Shown here in pieces: positions 36,371-46,351 of a stretch of 64,000 nt of DNA. Numbering within the stretch: the first letter of the stretch is position 1; every line of letters starts with the position of its first letter. The position numbers and the translations under genes are program-made. Below the pieces are notes generated by a model. The model was not told the origin of the DNA and made no database searches. It saw only the letters and a list, made by a program, of their open reading frames with translations. Origin of the DNA: Enterobacter cloacae (GTDB taxonomy: Bacteria; Pseudomonadota; Gammaproteobacteria; Enterobacterales; Enterobacteriaceae); assembly GCF_011078175.1 (NCBI RefSeq), contig NZ_JAALCJ010000003.1:62001-126000 (forward strand), in the 5' to 3' direction.

Positions 36371-36832
36371 AGTATTCACCTTCTGTCCATATTGGTTTTG
36401 ATTGAAATCAGTAAACCCGGCACATTTTAACAACCTTACAGAACTAACGTTTCAGGAATGTAACTTTGCACAAATGAAATGGTTACTACCAAAGAGGCAT
36501 TTTTAACCACAATGAAACGAGGGATTTTGCAATCTGAAGCGATTCAACAAGGCAAAAAATGAAAATTCGCCCTCTTCTGACGCATTTCTATTCTATAGGT
36601 TGGGGTATGAGGGGTTAACGTACCGATTTACAATTGGTTTCTTTTTATTCAAGTCGTCATCATCCCTTCATAAAGCAGGTGCATTCGCTGGCGCTTACCA
36701 CTATTCTGGCGCTAACGGAAGCCACCTCCGTTTTTTTCGGTACCGTTAACCGTAAAGAAATAAATACAGAATATGGACTTTCATAATTACACACGCACAG
36801 CGTGAACATAACAACCACACACGAGGTTTCAA
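36371..36832 (+). promoter_or_regulatory. aroP upstream region
   Basis: This is the long non-coding gap between the divergent pdhR and aroP. It holds an inverted repeat pair, GGTTAACGTACCG (36613-36625) against CGGTACCGTTAACC (36738-36751), and a terminator-like hairpin (36714-36737). GAGG at 36823-36826 serves aroP. E. coli aroP is under TyrR control here, but I could not find a convincing TGTAAA-N6-TTTACA box by eye; the nearest is an isolated TTTACA at 36628-36633. Confidence 0.5.
36714..36737 (+). terminator. Terminator-like hairpin in the aroP leader
   Basis: AACGGA (36714-36719) pairs with TCCGTT (36727-36732), and a run of seven T covers 36731-36737. It lies about 95 bases before the aroP ATG in the same direction, so it could act as an attenuator or block upstream transcription. 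Confidence 0.5.
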
Positions 36833-38203
36833 ATGGAAGCTCAACAGCATGGCGATCAGCTAAAGCGCGGCCTTAAAAACCGCCATATTCAGCTCATCGC
36901 CCTGGGCGGTGCTATTGGTACTGGCCTGTTTCTGGGCAGTGCATCGGTTATCCAGTCTGCCGGTCCGGGCATTATTCTGGGTTACGCGATCGCGGGTTTC
37001 ATTGCGTTTCTGATTATGCGTCAGTTAGGTGAAATGGTTGTTGAGGAGCCGGTCGCAGGCTCATTCAGCCACTTCGCCTATAAATACTGGGGCAGCTTCG
37101 CGGGCTTCGCCTCCGGTTGGAACTACTGGGTTCTGTACGTTCTGGTTGCCATGGCTGAACTGACCGCCGTCGGGAAATACATCCAGTTCTGGTATCCCGA
37201 GATCCCCACCTGGGCGTCTGCGGCGGCATTCTTCGTCATTATCAACGCCATTAACCTGACCAACGTAAAAGTGTTCGGTGAGATGGAATTCTGGTTTGCC
37301 ATTATCAAAGTGATTGCCGTTGTGGCGATGATCATTTTTGGCGGCTGGCTGCTGTTCAGCGGTAACGGCGGTCCGCAGGCAACCGTGCGTAACCTCTGGG
37401 AACAGGGCGGCTTCCTGCCGCACGGCATGACTGGCCTGGTGATGATGATGGCGATCATCATGTTCTCCTTCGGCGGTCTGGAGCTGGTGGGCATCACTGC
37501 CGCGGAAGCCGATAACCCGGAGCAGAGCATCCCGAAAGCCACAAACCAGGTTATCTACCGCATTCTGATCTTCTATGTGGGCTCACTGGCGGTCCTGCTC
37601 TCCCTGCTGCCATGGACGCGTGTAACGGCGGATACCAGCCCCTTTGTGCTCATCTTCCACGAGCTCGGCGATACCTTTGTGGCGAACGCGCTCAACGTCG
37701 TGGTGCTGACCGCCGCGCTCTCCGTTTATAACAGCTGCGTGTACTGCAACAGCCGTATGCTGTTCGGCCTGGCGCAGCAGGGCAACGCACCGAAAGCGCT
37801 GCTTACCGTTGATAAACGTGGCGTGCCGGTTAACACCATCATCGTGTCGGCGGTCGTGACGGCGCTGTGTGTTCTCATTAACTACCTGGCCCCGGAATCG
37901 GCCTTCGGCCTGCTGATGGCGCTGGTGGTTTCCGCGCTGGTGATTAACTGGGCGATGATTAGCCTCGCGCACATCAAGTTCCGCCGCGCCAAGCAGCAGC
38001 AGGGCGTAACCACCCGCTTCCCTGCCCTGCTCTATCCGCTGGGGAACTGGGTTTGCCTGCTGTTCATGGCGGCAGTGCTGATCATCATGCTCATCACCCC
38101 AGGCATGGCGATTTCCGTCTACCTGATCCCGGTCTGGATTGCGATCCTCGGCGTGGGTTATATGGTGAAACAGAAAAATGCCAAAACGGTGAAAGCGCAC
38201 TAA
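36833..38203 (+). CDS. aroP: Aromatic amino acid permease AroP
   Basis: AroP is the general proton symporter for Phe, Tyr and Trp in the inner membrane. The 456-residue protein has about twelve membrane segments and the amino-acid permease signature near the N-terminus (RHIQLIALGGAIGTGLFLG-type, about residues 18-37, with GAIGTGLF). It is one residue shorter than E. coli AroP. GAGG lies seven bases upstream. It is divergent from pdhR, as in E. coli. PheP is a close paralogue, but location favours AroP. Confidence 0.95.
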   Translation: MEAQQHGDQLKRGLKNRHIQLIALGGAIGTGLFLGSASVIQSAGPGIILGYAIAGFIAFLIMRQLGEMVVEEPVAGSFSHFAYKYWGSFAGFASGWNYWVLYVLVAMAELTAVGKYIQFWYPEIPTWASAAAFFVIINAINLTNVKVFGEMEFWFAIIKVIAVVAMIIFGGWLLFSGNGGPQATVRNLWEQGGFLPHGMTGLVMMMAIIMFSFGGLELVGITAAEADNPEQSIPKATNQVIYRILIFYVGSLAVLLSLLPWTRVTADTSPFVLIFHELGDTFVANALNVVVLTAALSVYNSCVYCNSRMLFGLAQQGNAPKALLTVDKRGVPVNTIIVSAVVTALCVLINYLAPESAFGLLMALVVSALVINWAMISLAHIKFRRAKQQQGVTTRFPALLYPLGNWVCLLFMAAVLIIMLITPGMAISVYLIPVWIAILGVGYMVKQKNAKTVKAH

Positions 38204-38213
38204 GTGTTTTCTC

Positions 38214-38239
38214 GCTGTACTCGCGGTTGCGGGTACAGC
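38214..38239 (+). terminator. Predicted aroP terminator
   Basis: GCTGTAC (38214-38220) pairs with GTACAGC (38233-38239) ten bases after the aroP stop, followed by GTCTTGTTATCTT. The T-tract is weak. Confidence 0.5.
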
Positions 38240-38314
38240 GTCTTGTTATCTTCCTCACAAATTCGCGCCAATAGCAAAATCCTCCATATCACCGCCTTTA
38301 TATTGCAACGCATA

Positions 38315-38334
38315 TATTCGTTTGCCAGCGAATA
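38315..38334 (+). promoter_or_regulatory. Candidate operator before the sugar symporter gene
   Basis: TATTCG (38315-38320) and CGAATA (38329-38334) form a 20-base dyad with an eight-base centre, 34 bases before the ATG. TATATT lies at its left edge, so a regulator here could cover a -10. No regulator gene is adjacent. Confidence 0.35.
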
Positions 38335-38367
38335 ATTCTCTCCATACCGAAACCCGGAGAGCTGTCG

Positions 38368-39765
38368 ATGAATAACAACAAACTGTCAGTAAAAGAAAAG
38401 ATCGGCTATGGCATGGGTGACGCCGGATGCAACATTATCTTTGGCGCCATCATGTTATTTGTTAACTATTTTTATACGGATATTTTTGGTCTTGCTCCTG
38501 CACTGGTTGGCGTTTTACTCCTTTCCGTGCGCGTCATTGATGCCGTAACGGACCCGATCATGGGCGCGATTGCCGATCGGACCCGCAGCAAATATGGCCG
38601 GTTTCGTCCATGGCTGCTGTGGATTGCCTTCCCCTATGCGCTGTTCAGTATTCTGATGTTCACCACGCCAGAGTGGAGCTATAACAGCAAAGTTATCTAT
38701 GCGTTTGTCACCTACTTCCTGCTGTCATTAACCTATACCGCCATCAATATTCCTTACTGCTCGCTCGGCGGCGTGATCACCAACGACCCGAAAGAGCGCG
38801 TTGCCTGTCAGTCCTATCGTTTTGTTATGGTCGGTATCGCCACGCTGCTGCTGTCGCTGACGCTCCTGCCAATGGCCGACTGGTTCGGTGGGGATAACAA
38901 AGCCAAAGGCTACCAGATGGCGATGACCGTGCTGGCGCTGATAGGTACCTGCATGTTCCTGTTCTGCTTCGCCACGGTGCGCGAGCGCGTGCGTCCGGCG
39001 GTGCAAACTCATGACGAACTGAAAAACGACCTGAAAGACGTGTGGAAGAACGACCAGTGGGTGAGGATCCTGCTGTTAACGCTGTGCAACGTCTGTCCTG
39101 GCTTTATCCGCATGGCGGCCACCATGTATTACGTCACCTGGGTCATGGGTCAAAGCACCCATTTCGCCACGCTGTTTATCAGCCTGGGCGTGGTCGGCAT
39201 GATGTTCGGCAGTATGCTGGCGAAAGTGCTGACCGACCGCTGGTGTAAGCTGAAGGTATTCTTCTGGACCAACATCGTGCTGGCGATTTTCTCCTGCGCC
39301 TTCTACTTCTTCGATCCGAAAGCGACGACAACCATTGTGGTGCTCTACGTCCTTCTGAACATCCTGCACCAGATCCCGTCACCGCTGCACTGGTCGCTGA
39401 TGGCCGACGTGGACGACTACGGTGAATGGAAAACCGGGAAACGCATCACCGGGATCAGCTTCTCCGGCAACATCTTCTTCCTGAAGCTGGGTCTGGCGAT
39501 TGCCGGGGCAATGGTCGGCTTCCTGCTCTCCTGGTACGGCTACGATGCGGGCGCAAAAGCGCAGAGCGCGGACGCCATTAACGGCATCGTGCTGCTGTTT
39601 ACCGTCATTCCCGGCATTGGATACTTAATTACCGCGGGCGTAGTACGTCTGCTGAAAGTGGATCGCGAAACCATGAAGATGATCCAGTCCGATCTGGAAA
39701 AGCGTCGCACCAACTATCGCGAACTGAACGATTATCAGGAACTCAAAGCCGCTGAGACGAAATAA
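38368..39765 (+). CDS. GPH-family glycoside/sugar symporter
   Basis: A 465-residue inner-membrane protein with about twelve membrane segments. It belongs to the glycoside-pentoside-hexuronide cation symporter family. The N-terminal signature is MNNNKLSVKEKIGYGMGD, the loop DPIMGAIADRTRSKYGRFRP lies near residues 68-87, and DVDDYGEWKTGKR lies near 348. It resembles E. coli YagG/XynT-type transporters and YicJ. GGAGAG lies upstream. The GH43 gene begins 11 bases after its stop, so the pair should import and cleave short arabino- or xylo-oligosaccharides. It is not present at this site in E. coli K-12. Confidence 0.9.
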   Translation: MNNNKLSVKEKIGYGMGDAGCNIIFGAIMLFVNYFYTDIFGLAPALVGVLLLSVRVIDAVTDPIMGAIADRTRSKYGRFRPWLLWIAFPYALFSILMFTTPEWSYNSKVIYAFVTYFLLSLTYTAINIPYCSLGGVITNDPKERVACQSYRFVMVGIATLLLSLTLLPMADWFGGDNKAKGYQMAMTVLALIGTCMFLFCFATVRERVRPAVQTHDELKNDLKDVWKNDQWVRILLLTLCNVCPGFIRMAATMYYVTWVMGQSTHFATLFISLGVVGMMFGSMLAKVLTDRWCKLKVFFWTNIVLAIFSCAFYFFDPKATTTIVVLYVLLNILHQIPSPLHWSLMADVDDYGEWKTGKRITGISFSGNIFFLKLGLAIAGAMVGFLLSWYGYDAGAKAQSADAINGIVLLFTVIPGIGYLITAGVVRLLKVDRETMKMIQSDLEKRRTNYRELNDYQELKAAETK

Positions 39766-39775
39766 GGAAAACCGA

Positions 39776-40726
39776 ATGCAAACCTGGCCAAACCCGTTTA
39801 TTGAACAACGCGCCGACCCGTATATCCTGCGCCATGAAGGGCAATACTACTTTATTGCCTCCGTGCCGGAGTATGACCGGCTGGCGATCCGCCGCGCGGA
39901 TTCGCTGGAAGGTTTACGCGATGCTAAAGAGGTGGTTGTCTGGCGCAAGCCCGATACCGGCCCGATGAGCCAGCTGATTTGGGCACCGGAGCTGCATCAT
40001 ATTGACGGCAGGTGGTACATCTATTTTGCCGCGGCGCACACACAGGCGCTGGACGGTCTGGGAATGTTCCAGCACCGCATGTTTGCCATAGAATGTGCTG
40101 ATGGCGATCCGCTTACCGGCAGATGGGTGGAAAAAGGGCAAATCAAAACGCCGTTTGATACCTTCGCGCTGGATGCCACCACCTTTGTTCATCAAGGAAA
40201 ACGCTGGTATCTGTGGGCGCAAAAAGCCCCAAATATTTCCGGTAACTCCAATCTTTACCTGTGTGAAATGGAAAACCCGTGGACGCTTAAAGGCGAACCA
40301 GTGATGCTCAGTAAACCAGAATATGACTGGGAGTGTCGCGGTTTCTGGGTCAATGAAGGCCCGGCGGTGCTGTTCCATGGCGATAAGCTGTTTATCAGCT
40401 ACTCCGCCAGCGCCACCGACGAGAACTACTGCATGGGGTTACTGTGGATAGAGATAAGCGCCGATCCGCAAAACCCGGCCAACTGGCATAAATCCCCGCG
40501 CCCGGTGTTCGTCACCAGCTACGAAAACCGTCAGTACGGTCCTGGCCATAACAGCTTTACGCAGACGCCGGAAGGCGAAGATGTGCTGGTCTACCACGCG
40601 CGAAACTATACTGAAATAGAGGGCGATCCGCTTTACGATCCGAATCGTCACACTCGCCTGAAGCGCGTCCGCTGGGACGAAAACGGGATGCCTGATTTCG
40701 GCATCCCGCCTGCGGATAGGCTGTAA
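39776..40726 (+). CDS. Glycoside hydrolase family 43 protein, arabinofuranosidase/xylosidase-like
   Basis: A 316-residue single-domain five-bladed propeller hydrolase without a signal peptide, so it probably acts in the cytosol on imported oligosaccharides. The GH43 catalytic residues are visible: base D14 (QRADPYI), pKa modulator D133 (ALDATTF) and acid E194 (VNEGPAVL). It lacks the C-terminal sandwich domain of longer beta-xylosidases. Alpha-L-arabinofuranosidase activity is the likeliest, but xylosidase cannot be excluded. It forms an operon with the GPH symporter. A strong hairpin (CGGGATGCC/GGCATCCCG, 40684-40708) lies inside its last codons. Confidence 0.88.
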   Translation: MQTWPNPFIEQRADPYILRHEGQYYFIASVPEYDRLAIRRADSLEGLRDAKEVVVWRKPDTGPMSQLIWAPELHHIDGRWYIYFAAAHTQALDGLGMFQHRMFAIECADGDPLTGRWVEKGQIKTPFDTFALDATTFVHQGKRWYLWAQKAPNISGNSNLYLCEMENPWTLKGEPVMLSKPEYDWECRGFWVNEGPAVLFHGDKLFISYSASATDENYCMGLLWIEISADPQNPANWHKSPRPVFVTSYENRQYGPGHNSFTQTPEGEDVLVYHARNYTEIEGDPLYDPNRHTRLKRVRWDENGMPDFGIPPADRL

Positions 40727-40744
40727 CAGCTTCGGCGCGCTGGT

Positions 40745-41595
40745 TCAGACCAGCGTGCCGTAAATGGTCAGTAGCGCCACGATGACCACCACCACAAACG
40801 ACGTTTTCTTCGCCATCGAGACGGCAGCTTTTGGCGTTTCGACTTTATCCGTGTGCGGCTCACGCGCCAGCGAGAATTGTGCCAGTCGGGTTAACACCTG
40901 ATACTGCGCGGTATGGCGGTCTGCCAGAGAAGCAAACCATGCGGGCAACGCTTTTTCACCGTGACCGATAAGAGCATAAACAACACCCACCAGACGCACC
41001 GGAAGCCAGTCGAGTGCGTGCAGGATGGCATCAATGCCGGACTGGAGCCGTTCATGCGGCGTCAGGTAGCGGGCAAGCCATGTCTGCCAGGCGCGGAGAA
41101 ACGCATAGCCCATCAACAGTACCGGTCCCCACGGGCCGCCCACCACAAACCAGAACAGCGGCGCCAGGTAGTAGCGGAAGTTAATCCACAGAAGCGCGTT
41201 TTGCAGCTCGCGCAGGAACTCGCGTTCATCGCAGTCCGGCGGTACACCGTGGATCATCGTCAGCTCACTCGCCATCGCGCCGCGCGCGTGGGCATCATCC
41301 CTGGAGGCGGCCTTAAGGTATGCGTGATAGTGCAAACGCACCTTGCCCGCACCAATACACAACACGCCGAGCAGGATCCACACCACCAGCAGCGGCACGT
41401 TGAAAAAGAGGCCATACAGCGAGCGCAGGAGCAGGAACGTAATCGCCATCACACCTGCCGTCATCAGCAGCGTGCGCAACATGGAAAAATGCCTGATGCG
41501 GCGGAATAACACTTCCAGCCGATGATCCAGATGCCAGTGCTCGCCGAGCTTAAACAGGCGTTCAGCGATCATAACCAGCAGCATGGTAAACAACG

Positions 41596-41599
<4 letters not shown>
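40745..41599 (-). CDS. ampE: AmpE inner-membrane regulator protein
   Basis: A 284-residue inner-membrane protein cotranscribed with ampD; its role in beta-lactamase regulation is poorly defined. It starts [22 protein letters not shown], has about four hydrophobic segments (near residues 1-15, 42-65, 67-85 and 265-284), and a cytoplasmic middle with the CobD/AmpE-type [18 protein letters not shown] block. The start overlaps the ampD stop by four bases. It is convergent with the GH43 gene. Confidence 0.95.
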
Positions 41600-43140
<1,541 letters not shown>

Positions 43141-43149
43141 TTTGTCCGC

Positions 43150-43169
43150 CCCTCTCCGTCCGGAGAGGG
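43150..43169. repeat. Short palindrome after nadC
   Basis: CCCTCTCC/GGAGAGGG with a four-base loop, nine bases after the nadC stop. It shares its core with the palindromic repeats at 16010, 19231 and 23672 but lacks their tail. It may be a degenerate unit or a simple 3'-end hairpin. Confidence 0.55.
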
Positions 43170-43314
43170 AAAATACGAAACCGCTCGCATTTACGTTGTT
43201 CTTCTCTGCAACACTGAATTATTTCCCTGAAAGCCCCTTCACGATCACGCTTTTGCCCCTCGTTTCTGCGCGCTGGCACTGCCACAGTAGCGCCACGTAA
43301 CGTAAGGAGCAGAG

Positions 43315-43752
43315 ATGAACAGACAACAAGGATTTACCCTGATTGAGCTAATGGTCGTCATTGGCATTATTGCCATTCTGAGCGCGATTGGCGTCCCGGC
43401 CTATCAGAACTACCTGCGAAAAGCGGCACTCACCGATATGCTGCAAACGTTTATTCCCTACCGCACTGCCATTGAGCTTTGCGCCCTGGATCATGGTGGC
43501 GTGGAGCGCTGCGATGCAGGCACCAATGGCATTCCCTCGCCCACAACCACACGTTACGTTTCAGCAATGAGCGTGGCGAAGGGGGCCGTATCGTTAACAG
43601 GGCAGGAAAGCCTTAACGGGCTTGAAGTGCTCATGACACCGATCTGGAGCGACGGTAACGGTATGACGGGCTGGACACGTGACTGCAAAATTGCATCCGA
43701 CACTGCGCTCAGACAAGCCTGCGAAGATGTTTTCCGCTTCGACAACAACTGA
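43315..43752 (+). CDS. ppdD: Type IV prepilin, major pilin PpdD
   Basis: A 145-residue type IV pilin with the prepilin peptidase site QQG/FTLIE at residues 6-7, the glutamate at mature position 5, and a hydrophobic assembly helix. A C-terminal globular part carries four cysteines (ELCAL, ERCDA, RDCKI, QACED), enough for two disulfides. The sequence closely follows E. coli PpdD, including the conserved TTTRYVSAMSVAKG block. AAGGAG precedes the ATG. It begins the ppdD-hofB-hofC operon. Confidence 0.97.
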   Translation: MNRQQGFTLIELMVVIGIIAILSAIGVPAYQNYLRKAALTDMLQTFIPYRTAIELCALDHGGVERCDAGTNGIPSPTTTRYVSAMSVAKGAVSLTGQESLNGLEVLMTPIWSDGNGMTGWTRDCKIASDTALRQACEDVFRFDNN

Positions 43753-43764
43753 CAGGAATGGACA

Positions 43765-45144
43765 ATGAATACCGAACAGCTTATGACGCTCTGTCAGCGC
43801 CATCACGCATTGCTGCTCGCAAGCGACAGGGACATGATCAGTATTGCGGTGGTGGGTAACCCTGCCACTGAGCTAATGGAAGCGTTACGCTTCGCCACGC
43901 AAAAGCGTATTGATATTGAATGCTGGACGGCCGAACGGTTGGAAAAACGACTCCAGTCCGCCTCATCATCACATCTGCCGGGCGTAGCGCCAAACTCATC
44001 CGCTGATGTGCTCAATGCAACGTTGCAGCAGGCAGTAAACCAGCGGGCTTCTGACATCCATATTGAACCGACGGAGCACGGCTACCAGATCCGTTTGCGA
44101 ATCGACGGTGTTCTTTACCCGCAACCGCCGATCTCCGCCGCCCTTGGTACGACGCTTGGCGCGCGCCTGAAGGTGCTGGGTCAACTGGATATTGCGGAAC
44201 GCCGCCTGCCACAGGACGGTCAGTTTACGGTGGAACTGGCAAGCGTCCCCGTCTCTTTTCGTATCGCTACCCTTCCCTGTAGCGGTGGAGAAAAAATCGT
44301 GCTTCGTCTGCTTCACCAGGTACAGCAAGCGCTGGAGCTTGAACAGTTGGGAATGAGTGCAGATCAGCAGGCCCGTTTTGCCGGTGCGCTTAACAGCCCT
44401 CAGGGGTTGATTCTTGTCACCGGCCCGACCGGTAGCGGGAAAACGGTGACGCTGTACAGCGCGTTACAGGCGCGAAATACCCCTGACGTCAATATTTGCA
44501 GCGTGGAAGATCCCGTTGAAATCCCGCTAGCAGGCTTAAACCAGACGCAGATTAATCCGCGTGCGGGGCTGACTTTCCAGAGCGTGCTGCGCGCCCTGCT
44601 CAGGCAGGATCCTGACATTATTATGGTAGGTGAAATTCGTGACGGCGAAACGGCAGAAATTGCCATTAAGGCGGCGCAAACCGGACATCTGGTGCTGTCC
44701 ACTCTTCATACTAACTCGACGACTGAAACGCTGGTACGGCTGCAACAGATGGGCGTCGCACGCTGGATGATCTCCTCGGCGCTCTCAATGGTGATTGCCC
44801 AGCGGCTGGTGCGCCGGTTATGCCCGTACTGCCGACAGGAAGTCAGCCGCCACACCGAATTACCCCGTACGTTGTGGCCCCGGCCGCTTCCTCGCTGGCA
44901 ACCTACCGGCTGCGATCGCTGTTACCACGGTTTTTATGGTCGCGTAGCCATTTTTGAAGTGCTTGTCATTGACGACACACTTCGGCAGGTCATTGCCAGC
45001 GGAGCCAGTACGGAGGTGATTGCATCCAGCGCACGTCAGGCTGGAATGACTTCTTTATTCGAACATGGCTGCATGACCGTGGAGCAAGGGCTGACTACGC
45101 TCGAAGAGCTGTTGCGCGTCCTGGGAATGCCCGATGGCTGCTAA
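43765..45144 (+). CDS. hofB: Type IV pilus assembly ATPase (PilB/GspE family)
   Basis: The 459-residue hexameric ATPase powers pilus extension. It has the DIHIEP block near residue 97, Walker A GPTGSGKT near 221, an Asp-box region (VEDPVE), Walker B IMVGEIRDGETAE near 290, and a tetracysteine zinc motif (CPYC near 353, CDRC near 389). The N-terminal MshEN-type domain is short compared with PilB. The downstream hofC start lies inside its last four codons. It corresponds to E. coli HofB. Confidence 0.95.
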   Translation: MNTEQLMTLCQRHHALLLASDRDMISIAVVGNPATELMEALRFATQKRIDIECWTAERLEKRLQSASSSHLPGVAPNSSADVLNATLQQAVNQRASDIHIEPTEHGYQIRLRIDGVLYPQPPISAALGTTLGARLKVLGQLDIAERRLPQDGQFTVELASVPVSFRIATLPCSGGEKIVLRLLHQVQQALELEQLGMSADQQARFAGALNSPQGLILVTGPTGSGKTVTLYSALQARNTPDVNICSVEDPVEIPLAGLNQTQINPRAGLTFQSVLRALLRQDPDIIMVGEIRDGETAEIAIKAAQTGHLVLSTLHTNSTTETLVRLQQMGVARWMISSALSMVIAQRLVRRLCPYCRQEVSRHTELPRTLWPRPLPRWQPTGCDRCYHGFYGRVAIFEVLVIDDTLRQVIASGASTEVIASSARQAGMTSLFEHGCMTVEQGLTTLEELLRVLGMPDGC

Positions 45145-46318
45145 TTCGCTCTGGCGCTGGCGTGCCCTGACCTCCGGGGGGGACGTGCAAACTGGTACTC
45201 TCTGGGCCATCGACCGTAACGCAGCTTACACAGCACTGGTGCTTAAACAGTTGCACCCACTGGCGATTAAGCGCTGCCAGCAGCGCTACCGATGGCAAGT
45301 CCGGCACTGCTACGATATTTTTCGCCAGCTCGCCACGCTGCTACAGGCCGGACTCACGCTGTCCCAAAGCCTTTACATGCTGGCGGACCAGCATCCTTTG
45401 CAGCAATGGCAGGCGCTGCTGCACAGTCTTGCTGATGACCTGAGCGAAGGCTGTGCCCTGTCAGAGGCCATGAAGAAATGGCCTGATGCGTTCAGCCCTC
45501 TTTATGTCTCGATGGTAAAGACAGGTGAGCTGACGGGAAAGCTCGAAGCGTGCTGTCGTCAGCTTGCGCAGCAGCAAAAATCCCAGCAGCAGCTGAATTC
45601 AAAGGTGAAGAAAGCGCTTCGGTACCCGCTGATCATCCTCACGCTGGCCTTTTTCGTTGTGCTGGCGATGGTGACGCTGGTTTTGCCTGAGTTTGCTGCA
45701 ATCTACAAAACCTTCAACACCCCGCTTCCTTTGCTCACGCAGGCAGTTATGGGTCTGGCGGCCTTAGTTCAGGCGCATATCCTGACCCTTTTCGCTCTGC
45801 TTGTAGTGATAGTCATCATCGTCTGTAAACTGCGGCGACATCCACGCTGGCAATATGTCCTGTTGCACGTACCGGTAATAGGCACGCTGTCGCGCGGGCA
45901 AAAACTGGGACACATTTTTACCGTGCTGTCACTAACCCAGCAGGCGGGAATTGCCTTTTTACAGGGCCTGGAGAGCGTGGCGGAGACCGTTGAGCGTGGC
46001 TACTGGCAGGACAAAATCCTCGGGATACGCAGCGATATCGAACAGGGCATGCCCGTGTGGTGCTCCTTCCAGAAAGCCTCTGTTTTTACGCCATTGTGTA
46101 TCCAGCTTATTCGCACCGGAGAAGTGTCGGGTTCACTCGATGTGATGCTAACGAATCTGGCGCGTCACCATACGGAACAGACTTTTCAGCAGGCAGACAG
46201 CCTGGCGGCACTCCTTGAGCCTTTGCTACTGGTCGTGACGGGACTGATTATCGGCACGCTGGTGGTGGCAATGTATCTGCCTATTTTCCATCTGGGGGAT
46301 GCAATGAGTGCAGGGTAA
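45134..46318 (+). CDS. hofC: Type IV pilus inner-membrane platform protein (PilC/GspF family)
   Basis: A 394-residue platform protein with two T2SSF domains, FRQLATLLQAGLTLSQSL near residue 60 and FTVLSLTQQAGIAFLQGLE near 260. Membrane segments lie near 160-185, 210-235 and at the C-terminus (365-385). It probably anchors the HofB ATPase. It overlaps hofB by 11 bases. A run of seven G at 45176-45182 falls in codons 15-17. It is convergent with guaC. Confidence 0.95.
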   Translation: MAANSLWRWRALTSGGDVQTGTLWAIDRNAAYTALVLKQLHPLAIKRCQQRYRWQVRHCYDIFRQLATLLQAGLTLSQSLYMLADQHPLQQWQALLHSLADDLSEGCALSEAMKKWPDAFSPLYVSMVKTGELTGKLEACCRQLAQQQKSQQQLNSKVKKALRYPLIILTLAFFVVLAMVTLVLPEFAAIYKTFNTPLPLLTQAVMGLAALVQAHILTLFALLVVIVIIVCKLRRHPRWQYVLLHVPVIGTLSRGQKLGHIFTVLSLTQQAGIAFLQGLESVAETVERGYWQDKILGIRSDIEQGMPVWCSFQKASVFTPLCIQLIRTGEVSGSLDVMLTNLARHHTEQTFQQADSLAALLEPLLLVVTGLIIGTLVVAMYLPIFHLGDAMSAG

Positions 46319-46320
46319 TG

Positions 46321-46342
46321 CTGGCGCACGACCGCGCGCCAG
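46321..46342. terminator. Hairpin between hofC and guaC
   Basis: CTGGCGC (46321-46327) pairs with GCGCCAG (46336-46342) around an eight-base loop, between convergent stops. There is no T-run. Confidence 0.4.
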
Positions 46343-46351
46343 CCGTAGCCA

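Noticed and set aside
36400-36832. TyrR boxes upstream of aroP
   Set aside because: They are expected from E. coli, but no TGTAAA-N6-TTTACA match was convincing by eye; only an isolated TTTACA was seen.
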